Assembly (NCBI RefSeq): GCF_002999335.1
Contig: NW_020312077.1
Location: forward strand, 1-64,000
Direction of reading: 5' to 3'
Length of the DNA: 64,000 nucleotides
From: Cyclospora cayetanensis
Taxonomy: Eukaryota > Apicomplexa > Conoidasida > Eucoccidiorida > Eimeriidae
Shown here: positions 47,092 through 58,210 of the stretch, one piece after another
How positions within the stretch are numbered: the stretch's first letter is position 1
Layout: every line of letters starts with the position of its first letter
Notes under the pieces: model-generated
The model's database searches: none
Told to the model about the DNA's origin: nothing
The model's input: only the letters and a program-made list of their open reading frames with translations
Translations under genes and position numbers: made by a program

Positions 47092-50000
47092 CTCCAGCCA
47101 CCGAAGCAGCGGAAGCTGGAAAACCTGCAGCTGCGCCAGTGAGCAGCGTCGATGTCAAGATCGAGGCTGAATGCGACTCAAAGCTGCCAAGCGAAGCACA
47201 TCGCATGCACAATGTGAAGGCCATGTGCCACAGCCGTTCACCTACAGATGGCAGCACCAAGAAGACGGTGACTCTTCATTACATAGGCAGCAGGCCTGAT
47301 AACATACGATACCACTCTTCGATTTGTTCGTCTAGCTGAAAATGTGCAGTGTCATTTGTGCATCATTGCCCGATGGGCTACACAAGAGACCGAAAGTAGC
47401 GCCATCCTACAGTGCGGAGTTTTGTGATATGAGTGATACCATGCAATAGATTCAAAACATGTGACGATTGCAATAATCCGTCTCGTCATACGATAAATTG
47501 CTGAATACTGGCAAGCACTCGGCACTTGATACATGGGCATCCAGCTCAAGTATAAAGAAGTATGAGAAGGCATCTTCAAAATGGCTACTGGGTTGGAAGG
47601 CCTAAGCGATGCAGCTTCCACGTTGTATCTTACTTTGAAATGTATGCCGATACTCTAATAAGCAGCAGCGCTGCGTTATACCGGTTATCTTCCTTGAGTA
47701 AGCGCGAAACGAGCAAGTATGAATGGATAAGGGCAAATCGGTGCAGCACGAAGGCGTAAAGCCGCTGCTGGGTTTCCCGGTTTCCCCGTTGGTACTTGCA
47801 CCCACTTCCTGATTTTGAGCTTCTAGGCGTCCCTTGGCGTGGTTTCCTAAGAGTATTCAATGCTTCTAGTAGCTGCGAATGAGCTCTTGTAAACAGTCCC
47901 TGCTGTTGGTGATGGAGAGCGAGGGTCAAGGCGCTTTGTGCCCTCTCAAAAGGTGTCCCTACAAGGCAGTCCAGCCTGAGCAACAGGATAAGATCAAAGG
48001 TGCTAGTGTCGTGGCACGTGAGAAGATTATTACTAGCAACTAAGTGACACTATGTGTGCTGCCGTAGGAATATCAATTCTTAACAGCGTAGGAATGGCAA
48101 CCTAATGAGTAGCACATCGCCTTGCATGCTGTAAAAGCATTGAAGCTGACCGGTATAGCGACTCAAGCCGCTCAGCAGTGCTTCCGCGGTGGACTGCAAA
48201 ACAACGCAGTAGGCATTAGGGGCTTCCGCAGTTCCACAACAGTGCCAACCGCAAAAAAGAACCAGGGTTAGGGTAATGAAGCTCATTCTTCAGAATCAAC
48301 TGACTAGAGAGCGCTTCTTTGAGCCGAGCTGCCAGTTGACAATCGCGAGTTGAAGCGACAAGGTCTAGTGCCTGTGGCCAGCACTTCTGCCCAGCCTGAG
48401 CGGTGTATATATCACAGTGCTGATCACCTGGCTCTCTCTGAGAACTGCTACTGCCGACACCAATAGCATTTACTGAAATATGTATGCCGGTGGGTGACTG
48501 AACACATGCGCTAAGCTACGTGCCTGAATGTATAGCTCAAGGGCTTCCGTTGGACATCCTGCCAATGCCTTGTGCCGGGCCGCTAGGCCAAACATGAGTT
48601 GACTTTCCAGCAGAAAAGAAACCCGTGAGTGCAGTTCCGCGGAGCCAGTGTCCTGTAAGGCCTATAGTAGAAAGCAAAAGTCTCAACTTTATTTACGCTG
48701 GGCTATAACCAAGGGAACATTTGAATCATATGGCAGGTAACACTACATGCTTTCACTTGTGCACGCTCATTTTCCGCCCCCTATCCCAAAAGCAAACTAG
48801 TCTCCCGCAGTGCACACTCAATAAAAGCCATGCTAATCCTGTCGCGAGCAATTCGATCAATGCGGGTCAGGTGCTGTTAGAGTGTAACATACGTCTGCCA
48901 ACACCGAAAGCTGCTGACTTTCTACGGCAAGTGTGATGGCTGCTTCTGCCTTTTCGCCAATACAGAGCATTTCCACTGCTCCTTGAAAGTCGCTGTTTGC
49001 CCTACAAAATGTACAAATAAGAAAAAGACTTAAATGTGAAAGCAATTCAAATAGGCATGCTTCTTATCGTGTTTACCTGCCACACCTAAAAAGATCAAGC
49101 AGCAGTTGAGGTAGCGGTGTCTGCTGCCTCCTGTGTACGCCGTGCTGTGGTTTGTATGCTAAGTTAGTATGCCTACAACAATAATTATGCGTATGCGTGG
49201 GAAGTATTTGTACCGGCAGGCATCAGCGAGAAGCTCTGCTGCTTGGGCATCACGAACTTGTCGGACAAGCGCTTTTGCTTCCTCCCAGCGGCCAAGACGG
49301 AGGGCCTGATAGCATTTGCTCTAGATATATGAGCGACTACAAATGTGTAAAGCCACCATTGAGGCTTCCAGGAGTCACACATCTGCTTATGAACCAGCCA
49401 TGCGATAACAATGTAGGATGAATTGCCTGAGTATTCATGAAGAACGAGGAATCACTGACGTAGCGCAGTTTCACTGATTAGTGTGCTTCAGTACTATTCT
49501 TACCAGTATCCGCACCACACTTGGAAAGTTTCCTGCCCTTCCAAATGCACGTAGTGCTTCAAGAGGTTGCCGCTGCTCCCGTGCACGTGCGTATGACTCT
49601 AGGAGATACGTGGATGGGGCAATCGTTTGCAATAGGGGAATAAGTTGGCCAAACTCTCCCAGCTTCAGAGACACCCCAACGAAGGCATCCAAGATTAGAG
49701 TTAGATCAAAGCTGATAGAGAATTAAGGCTTCTTCACTCAATACTAGTGCTTCTCATTATCAGGCCTACTGCTACAGCGGCAAAAATTTTTGCTATCGGT
49801 CATCTTATGCTTTACTGGGTCAGGGTTTAGTGACTGTGCTGATGTATTGTGCACTGGGTAACCACGAAACTTTGGCGCTTCTCTGGTGTGGGCCAAAGTT
49901 TGTACCTCGATGTATATCAAAGCGGCCCGTTCAAAGTCACCTGCTCTACTGAACAGAACAGCTGCGTGTCGGTGCTGCTGAATGCTCAAGAGGACTTCTG

Positions 50001-53000
50001 CACATTCTCGATAAACAAGCGGATTGTTGAGGTCCTTGGCGAGCTGCAAGCCTTTTTGAAGCTCTCCGGCTTTTAAAGCACATCGCACCTTGCCGTAAAG
50101 ACACTCAAACATTTGATGATGTATTTGCTCGGCCAATTTTAATGGCTCGCTCGAGCCACCTTGCTGCGAAGCCTTTACAAACATGGAGGAATCGGCTTGC
50201 ATCACGGCTCGTGGACTGGTGTCTTCACGTTCCATGCTACACTGGCACCTTGACTCTTCGGCCTTTATCTGGAGAGCGATGCCATCTACTGCGGCCGTGA
50301 AAGCGGCAAGGGCCGCAGTGTACTGGCCGTCCCTCTCGCACTTCATTGCATGCCGCTGCAGTAGCTGTGGCACGGTCATGGTGCTGAATCGCTAGTACAC
50401 ACACATTGCCTCAAGTTCAGGAAGCCCAATTCATGTCAGACTAAAGTCACAATGAATTTTATTTTATGTAGAAGTGTAGCTGCAGCCAACTGCATAAGTC
50501 TAATCATTGTCGCAGGCTTCTGAAGAATGCTAGGTTACGAATATGTTGGCCGTGACGCACCTTTGCTAGCTCAGCAGCTATATTCCACACTCCCGCATGA
50601 GCAGCCAAATCCAATGCCTCTTTCGGGTCAGAGCTCACAAGCAGCAGTTGGACTGCTTCGCGCCAGTTCTGATGAAATGCTGTGTACAATGTGCGCAAAA
50701 CGCCCGGCGCATTATCGACACTAGTAAACTTATTAACAGAGCAACTCAGAATGAATTTGCTTTCGTGAATCGACAAATAGAGTCCCGTACTTTCATTTTC
50801 CCGGCTTTACGCGACTAGTTGTGCAACACGGCCTCACACACCTCTCACATGTGCTCTTAAAGTTACCACCTCATCCATGCCTTCAAACGTTGAAATCCAT
50901 GCTACTATGTCGTATCGCTTGGCGGAAGCAAAAGCACGTAAGGCAACACCCATGATCATCGCATCGAGTGCCCTCCATCCAACAGCTTCAAAGCAATCAC
51001 GTGCTGATTCTGCATAACAGAAATAAGGCACTCGGAGTAGCTAGCGAATCACTGCCGAAAGTGAATTCTAAATAATCTGTTAGACTAAACTTGGAAGTGC
51101 GACAGCACATACTTTAGGTACGACCAAGCACTTTGATTCATTGGTGTATGCAAGGACGAGCACACAAAATGGAATTGCGTGCACTTGAACCAACTTCCTC
51201 TAGGCTGCCTGTACCTATGTGCGTGCTCAAGCCACTAAACAAACAAACAACATTAGCCAGAGGCACAATCTACATGCCGTACTCGAATAGGAATCTGAAG
51301 GAACTGTACCAAACAGGTCTTCTAAGAGCTGTAGAGCGTCCTCTTCTCGCCCCATTGCGAGAAGCTGCATAAGACAGCGGATTGTAAAGCTGTTGGGCTC
51401 TGAAGGGTTATTCATCGTCAAGCGGTCTGCATTAAAGGCTGACAGAAGCTTCAAAATACCGTTGCCAATCACATGAGAAAGCACCCTAACCCTACTTTCT
51501 ATGCAAATGGTTCGTTCCACTGTAGTTTACGCATCTGCCAGAAGTGTACACCGTACCTCTGCATGCTGCGTGCAGGCACGTGAAGCAGGGCATCAGGGAA
51601 GACTTTAGGATGCCGTATGCATTTATACTCGACAGAATGCCTGAAGCAACCGCCAGCTAAAACGGGAAAGGAGGAATATGTATATTTCTAGATACCTCCT
51701 AAGGAAAACACAGCGAAGCACAAGTCATTTAAATATAGAGGCGGTACACACCGGAGTCATTCCACAAAGCACTGCCATAGACTGCAGGACTTTAGCGACA
51801 GCTGGTGGATATGCCACTAGAGTATGATGGTTGTCAGAGCAACAGTTCTGTGCGTCGGTCAAAGCAGAAGGCTTGATCGTTGAGCACGGCTTACCGGCAC
51901 CACCTGAGCACAGCTTTTGCAATTAATGGTTGCAAAAGTAAGACCGTAAAGAATTGCATTACACGTAGGTGCGTTAAAATAAATTTTTAAAGCAACGGCT
52001 GCTTACCATCCGCAAGGGCAACAGGCAAGCATGACTTTTCCAGGTTGTAATAGCACAGTCCAACTTCAACTGCGCGATTTCTTTGGAGCTCTAATACCGG
52101 TAGCTTCAAGTTTCAAAATCCACAAAACAACCGTGTGCGGCTGTTTTATCCAAGTCCGACGCAAAACAACAGTTTTTGCGTGTACGTTGCGGAAACCATG
52201 CAACAAAGTAAACGCCTGCGATGTGCTATCACTAGCTAAAAATCTAACATTGACATAGCAAATGGTGATCTTTGCTGAAAAACTAAGACTGAGAGGATAA
52301 GAAAAAGATCATTGCGACTGACCTTGCAAACAGACACTTTTAATGCGGAATTACCTCGTTTACTTAGCACAGCGAGTGACAACCAAAGATAAGACTTCTC
52401 TTCAGTACATGAATACCTGTGTAAAGTGCTCTTCGGAAGAAGCCTCCGTTGCAGAGCAGATGAAAGGGAGGGCTTGGCGCCCCGAAGTGATGACAAGGAG
52501 AAGCCCACTACAGTTGGTATCCCAGAGAAGGTCAGCCGGTTGTCCCATACTAGCCAGATCAAGGCTGCATCAGATACAAAAACGTGTGCAGAGCAATTGG
52601 GGGTACTTTTGAGGTGTCTGTCATACAGTCAATTGTGTTATCCTTCCATATTTGAGATTATCTAAAGCCTGCAGACTACAATGTACTGCTACTTGCCGGT
52701 GGTAAACTGATGTGTCCAGGCAGTAGATAAAGGCATGTTCATTGCGGTCGATGAACGCCAGCCGATTCGCATCACTACTGGCCTTTAAAAGTGCAATAGG
52801 AACGTGGTGATTAAATCCATCAAAGGGCAGGCAGGTGTCCATCACACAGAAACAAACGTGACCAGCATCATCTGTCAATGCACACCACCAAACAGAAACA
52901 GCAAGAGCAGCGACAGGACCTTGCAGAACAGCCAGTGCCGCCCTTTTTGCTTCGTTTGACTTCAAGGATGCATCTGTGCAATAAAATGGTCTCATTATAC

Positions 53001-55938
53001 TGCCGTCCGCTTCCTCCTCGCAAAGCGGTAGCACCAGTGCCTGCAACTCAAAACGATACACTAGTGAGTACACATTCACCATCGGAGAGAGTATTTAAAA
53101 ATGAAGGCGGATACACCTCACAAATTTGCAGACAAAACAAGTAAGTGATGCTGACAAGAAGCCCTAAGCTCTTCCATACCTTTCCTTGAGCAACCAGCAC
53201 TGCATATTCGGTTCCGAAGCCCAACAGCTCTACCGGAGAGCTTAGCGTAAAGGTTCGAAGTAAAGTAACGCCTTCCTGTTACGTTGACAAATAGCAATGT
53301 CTACAAAGCCGCGCTGATGCTCATCTATTGGATTGCCTTCTTCTGGCAATGTGACAGCAAAAAACGGCCATAGTCAGGAAAGCTGCAATGAACACTGTTT
53401 GCTACATGTTTGGTAGCTACCTGAGGTACTCGCTTGTACAAGGTTACGTCGCTGCCCCATGTTGTTGCACAATGCATTGGACCCAGAAATATCCGGTCGG
53501 GCTCATTTGGAAGATTCAGCAGCGATTTCACTCCATTGCTTTCTGCGGAAGGCAAAGACCAACACAGCTCACCAGTAGCGCATTCCAATCATGCTGCTAA
53601 AAATTCGACAGCCAACGTTCGCCAGCAACTCTCTGTAACCAATGATCAGACCACACTCTACGCACTGGCACGTTTGTGGGTCACCAGATGTAGTCTTACC
53701 ATGCAGAGTAAGGACATTCAGGGTGAGGCTCATGAGGACCGCTGCACCGAAGGTAGCGATGCGCAAGCGCTTCGGCCAAGCAAACGTCACAACAGACCCT
53801 GAAAGCAGGCGCGCGGAGCTGTAACCCTTTGCTAAATGAGCTGACATAAGAGTTCATTGTGCATATGAGGGCGACAGCAACTTGGCTCCCATCGTCGACT
53901 GATTCAACGCGTAGGTTCTCACCATCGCGTGAGGCAACCGCGAGGAACTCATCCCCCGGACTCCATGCTAAAGCTACAATGTTTTCTACTTTAGGCGTAG
54001 GGCGCAGAGTAACGATCCGTTCACTTGCTGTTGAGACCAGAGGGAACGTCATAAGGGCTATGCACCCTCCGCCTGTAATCCATGATAATGCATAAAACCT
54101 GCAAGACTAATAGAATATATATAGTCAACGCGAGGCGCACAGGGACTAAGCATGTTGAGGCACTTTGGAATCCGAGCCAACAAGCGGTGCCTTTGCTCAC
54201 ATGCCACCGCTAGAGTGCCTCCACATGGAGAGAGTGCGATTCCCTCAACAATGCCGGGAGGTAGGCTTGCGGAATATTTCAATGCCTCCACCTTTTGTGT
54301 TGTCCAGTTTGCTTGGAGCAGCCTCACATTTCCGCCCCTCGAGAAAACGGCTAGCATGTCGCTGGCTAGCCATATCAAATCGCAGGCTTCTAGTGCAGCG
54401 CAGGGGATCTCTACGTTGAACATTAGAATACGCCAGCACAAACAAGCGTGGCTAGATATGTAGGGTCGCTTTGAGGGCTTCAACTAAGTGTGTACTGCTG
54501 TAGGCAAGGTATGTGGTGTGCTTCGGGAAAGCCCTCATACCATACCTAAATATTCTCTGCCGTTCCTCGGCTGCAGCAATAGTAATTTATCCTCCGCCGT
54601 AGCGAGCGCGACCTGGTGCCACCCCACCGCCATCGAACGAGCCTCTACATTGAGCAAAACTTGCTTCATCGGGATCCCTACGCCAACACAGCATAGAGGA
54701 AGTGTGCCACTGTACCAAGCTTCTTGGTGGTAAAGAGTGTAAAACGGATTCAACGTTGCTTAGTATCGGTGAAAGTGTGGAATAATGAGACTAAATGCGT
54801 GCGCATCTATGTACTTGTGTGGTATTTGCTGTCTGATAAAAGCGTGGACTTTTCATGCAGATATTTTCTGACGAATAAAAATCAAGCAAGCCTCGGAAGG
54901 TTGGCGGCAGGGAATTGTCAGCTGTCCCACCGCTGCGATCGAGTACAACTGCTGTTCTGTCGTCGCTGGTGGAGATCAGCCATTGTTCATCGACCCATGC
55001 AATGCGCCGGACAGGTTTAAGGAACATATTAATCACAGCTTCTTTGCGATGGGTACATGACTTGGAATCATGTATTATAACGCCACCTTTTGCAGTTCCC
55101 ATTGCAAGGATATGCCGTCGTGGTCCCCATGCAAAGCTTGTCACATCCTTATGTGGGACTTCAATAGTTGGCTCTGTATTACTTTCGTGCTGCCAAACCC
55201 ACACTCCTGCATTTATCGCAGCGGGAGGCCCAGTTAGACCTGGTTTCGCTCTAGTAGGGGCTATGCGGGCAGGGACGATGCAACAAGCTTTGTTCAGTGC
55301 CATGAATTTCTCGCAAATTAACGATTTCTACGTTACCGAACTGCCTTTAGCGCTGCTGAGCGGCATTGTGAGTGGCGTAATGCCTCACTTTGTACAGACT
55401 CGGATTCACAAAGCAGGGCCAAATAGTTTCCACAGTAGCTCCACTCGAAATGAATCAGCGCTGCTGCCCTAGGGAGAGATAAACTCGCTACCTGCATTTA
55501 CCAGCAGGATGCAAACAAGGGGGCATAATATTACAGTAAGAGTCCAGGCAGGCATGATGGTTACTGCCAGTAGCTTGCGAATGAGGCGACTGGCGTGGGG
55601 TGGCAAAGCTTTGCTGTAAACATATAGCTAGTGAACAATTGCACAGGACATGTTGCACGCATAAAACCGCTAGGTCTCTTATTATAATGTGACCATAGTA
55701 CAAGACGTATGTTTTCGGTATGTAAAATCTATTTAAAATGACTTCTGCTTGCCGTTTTGCCTGTTTCGCAGATCACGGTAACAAAATTGCTTCCTGCCCA
55801 ACCAAGCGCAAACCGTTGAGGAACATCTGGTGGCGAATCTGGTGAGAGAGGCCGCCACGACACTACCCCCACTGTCGCCAGTGGAGGTTGGGCCTGGAAC
55901 TTCGACGCCTTCCACATGTGGGGCCCAACCACTTCCAA
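46258..55938 (-). CDS. IFT144: Intraflagellar transport protein IFT144 (WDR19), multi-exon
   Basis: IFT144 is a core subunit of the IFT-A complex, which works in retrograde transport and membrane-protein entry in cilia. The - strand carries the family layout: N-terminal WD40 propellers, a long TPR-like helical array and Cys-rich C-terminal modules. Resolved exons (3' to 5' of the gene): 46258-46464 (stop TAA), 46636-46719, 46922-47091, 48520-48652, 48893-49001, 49214-49320, 49504-49662, 49906-50391, 50561-50668, 50849-51009, 51310 to about 51524, and 55389-55468; adjacent resolved junctions agree in phase. An exon with its upper end at 55206 carries VWVWQHESN and DVTSFAWGPRRHILAMGTAKG. Other WD exons (about 51740-54900) and the 47.49-48.47 kb exons have approximate ends. 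The start ATG at 55938 is provisional; the next Met is at 55917. The identity rests on the aligned order of motifs over the whole length, not on one domain. Confidence 0.85.
47492..51524 (-). other. IFT144 TPR-like helical array
   Basis: Repeated two-helix units match the IFT-A/coatomer-like solenoid. Examples are RCLMQLLAMGREEDALQLLEDL (51310-51524), CFEAVGWRALDAMIMGVALRAF (50849-51009), WREAVQLLLVSSDPKEALDLAA (50561-50668), HAMKCERDGQYTAALAAF and ALIYIE (49906-50391), LLESYARAREQRQPLEALRAF (49504-49662), GRWEEAKALVRQVRDAQAAELL (49214-49320) and FQGAVEMLCIGEKAEAAITLA (48893-49001). The block around 47640-47970 ends LIHSYLLVSRLLKEDNRYNAA, a strong IFT144 signature. A serine-rich insertion interrupts the array at about 50150-50275. 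Confidence 0.8.
51740..55938 (-). other. IFT144 WD40 propeller region
   Basis: WD-like blades occur in IFT144 order. These are GSNFVTVICETGK (exon ending about 55753), ALIHFEWSYCGNYLALLCES (55389-55468) joined in phase to RVWVWQHESN, then FAWGPRRHILAMGTAKGG and RIAWVDEQWLISTSDDRTAV (55206 to about 54930). MAVGWHQVALATAEDKLLLL follows at about 54540-54720, then EGIALSPCGGTLAVACEQ at about 54190-54430, NIVALAWSPGDEFLAVASRDG at about 53900-54000 and PIALLKASSDANRLAFIDRN at about 52720-52810. Exon ends between 51.7 and 54.9 kb are approximate. Confidence 0.75.
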
Positions 55939-58210
55939 CTTTAGGGACTAAGCAAAACAGTATGAGGAAGCACCGTTCAGAGAGGTTGTCTACAGCACAC
56001 CCGAATCCGGTGTTCCTAGCCGCGACTCTTGCATGTATTCATTTTAGTTTGTAGCGAGTTCAAAGCTGGTATGATAAGTGCTCATCAGGTCAGTTGCTCT
56101 GCTTGAGGTGTTGCAGACTCCGATGGCCGCAGCTGAGTTTCTGAGGGTCCAGTTGTCTAGCTTCTTCGAAAACGGCTGTGTTCACCATCATACAGGGCAA
56201 ATTTATTTAATTGTGGGATGGGCTTGAGCAAAAACCGACTTCTATTGCGTGTTGAAAGGAAGGTTAAGCCGAAACTGAAACGACACTCTAGTTCAATATT
56301 AAAGGTTTCAGGGCAGAGTAACGTGACGAAAAGGGAGATCATCAAACTATATCCTTTCCAGACGATTCTCGATCATCCACTAAAAAGAGTGCGTAAAATT
56401 AATGCAGTCATAAAATTATCAAGTCATATGTACGTCGTACCCTTCCATGACTAACCACTGGACAGTATCGGCCAACCCGACATATAGGTGTGGAAACCAA
56501 GGTATCTACAGTATCTAACTCGTAGATGCCTCGCACACTACACACTTCCAGATTGGATAACAAAACAAGCATCGTGGTACTGCTACATTAAGCACATTGG
56601 ACTCAATCCATTCCCTCGGGAGGTCACAACTAAGTAGCGCCAGGCCCTCTTGCTAGACCGCATGGATAATACTGAAGATTCATCGAGGAATAATGCGGAA
56701 GGTGAGCGCCTAGGTGGCACTATCCGCACACAAAATAGAACACAAGCGGGGATCAGCTTAGGCACAGCACTCAAACGAAACATGCATTATCTTCATCCTC
56801 CTGACGAAATTGTGCAGCTAGTGTAAGTGCGATTCAGTAGAAATATATCCGTTTGATCGTTAAACTGAATACTTCGTATGGGCACCCAACGATCAGCCCC
56901 TCAAATAACGCATGCAAGCATCGAACGGGCAGCCCCATGGTTTGCTTGGGCTCAGCCAAATTGAACTCGGATTTACGTGGTAGAGATCATAGGTGCTAGT
57001 CTAATATACTTTCATGTGTAGCATCCATCAAAATCCTCTAAAATTCTTACTAGAACCAGCGCGTACAGGCGAGACTTGCCTTTCACGGCCAGCCATCCGT
57101 AGGTGAGGGAACCGGAAGCGAGATGCGTACATGGGAAACCAAGTGAGCAACAGCATCATGACGTTGGGTACATACAACGCTTAGCGACAAAGGTATGTGG
57201 AAAAGTCTCATGCAGCCCTTGACAATAGCTCTACGTGCACAGAACTGGAAGCTCATCTGCCTTCCTAGTGGAGCCAGCTACAAGTTTGCTTGCTGCCACC
57301 AACAATGACGCCGCACACTTTGGTCCAACCCATCTGTAACCAATTTGTTCACAGGGAGACTGCGAGTTTCTCATATCTTGCTTGTAGTCCCTACTATATT
57401 CTTCCAGCGGCGGACTCATAGTCGTCCCAGGTACATTTCTTGTCTCCTACAGAAACATGCTGGAGAAGGTAATATTACGGGTTGCGAGGCTACTGGGCCT
57501 CTGAATCTGGCCCCCATTTATACCAGCACTCGATATAACGCTCAAGTACCCGGGGTTAAAGCCCCATATTTGGGTCCTGCGGCCATACAAAATGGCTACT
57601 TCACAGGATAGATGCACACATGGGAGGTTCTGGCCGGGCTAACTGAAAAATATGTCTTTCTCAGAAGTAAGAATTAGAGCTGCTTCGAGCATTCGTTTCA
57701 CGGTTTCCGCAGACAAAAGTACTTTGGCGCCGGGGTGCTCGTATTCGATTATTTTGAAGGAGGGCTTCGGTGGGAGACACAAGCTGCTTTCGTGTCAAAA
57801 ACTGCAGCGCGTATATATCGAAGAGCAGATAGAGAGATGAGTTCACTGTGGTTTTCCAGTCCGTGCAGTTGGTGTCAAAGCTTGCCTTCATGATGTACCA
57901 ATATGGTTGATGAATTTGGACTTTACCGCAAGATCTAATTTACCATACAGAAAGGCCATTTTTAGCGTTAAAGGGCATCCCCCGCAAACTTTCACCTCCT
58001 GCTATGACCATGCTCATGCATCCATGGAACGCCAAATCTGCGTACAGGACTACTGAGAAAAAGCACCATTGTATTCCCCATACGTTATCAGCTGCGTAGT
58101 TCTGCATTCATGAAACACTAATCCTGTGCTTACTCAAGGAGGATATGTACAAAGGTCCATGAATACGGGAGAAGGGCAAGACTGCAACCATCATTATCAA
58201 AGACCACCCC
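55939..58210. other. Intergenic region between divergent genes, no supported gene
   Basis: This 2.3 kb lies between the IFT144 start and the SFI1-like start. It probably holds both promoters. ORFs at 56218-56454, 57345-57611 and 57652-57840 are short, with no recognised family. A few fragments look vaguely pol-like, but I could not confirm any catalytic motif. Confidence 0.45.

Noticed and set aside
57652..57840. A 62-codon ORF with a faint RNase H-like feel
   Set aside because: No catalytic residues or neighbouring pol motifs could be matched.
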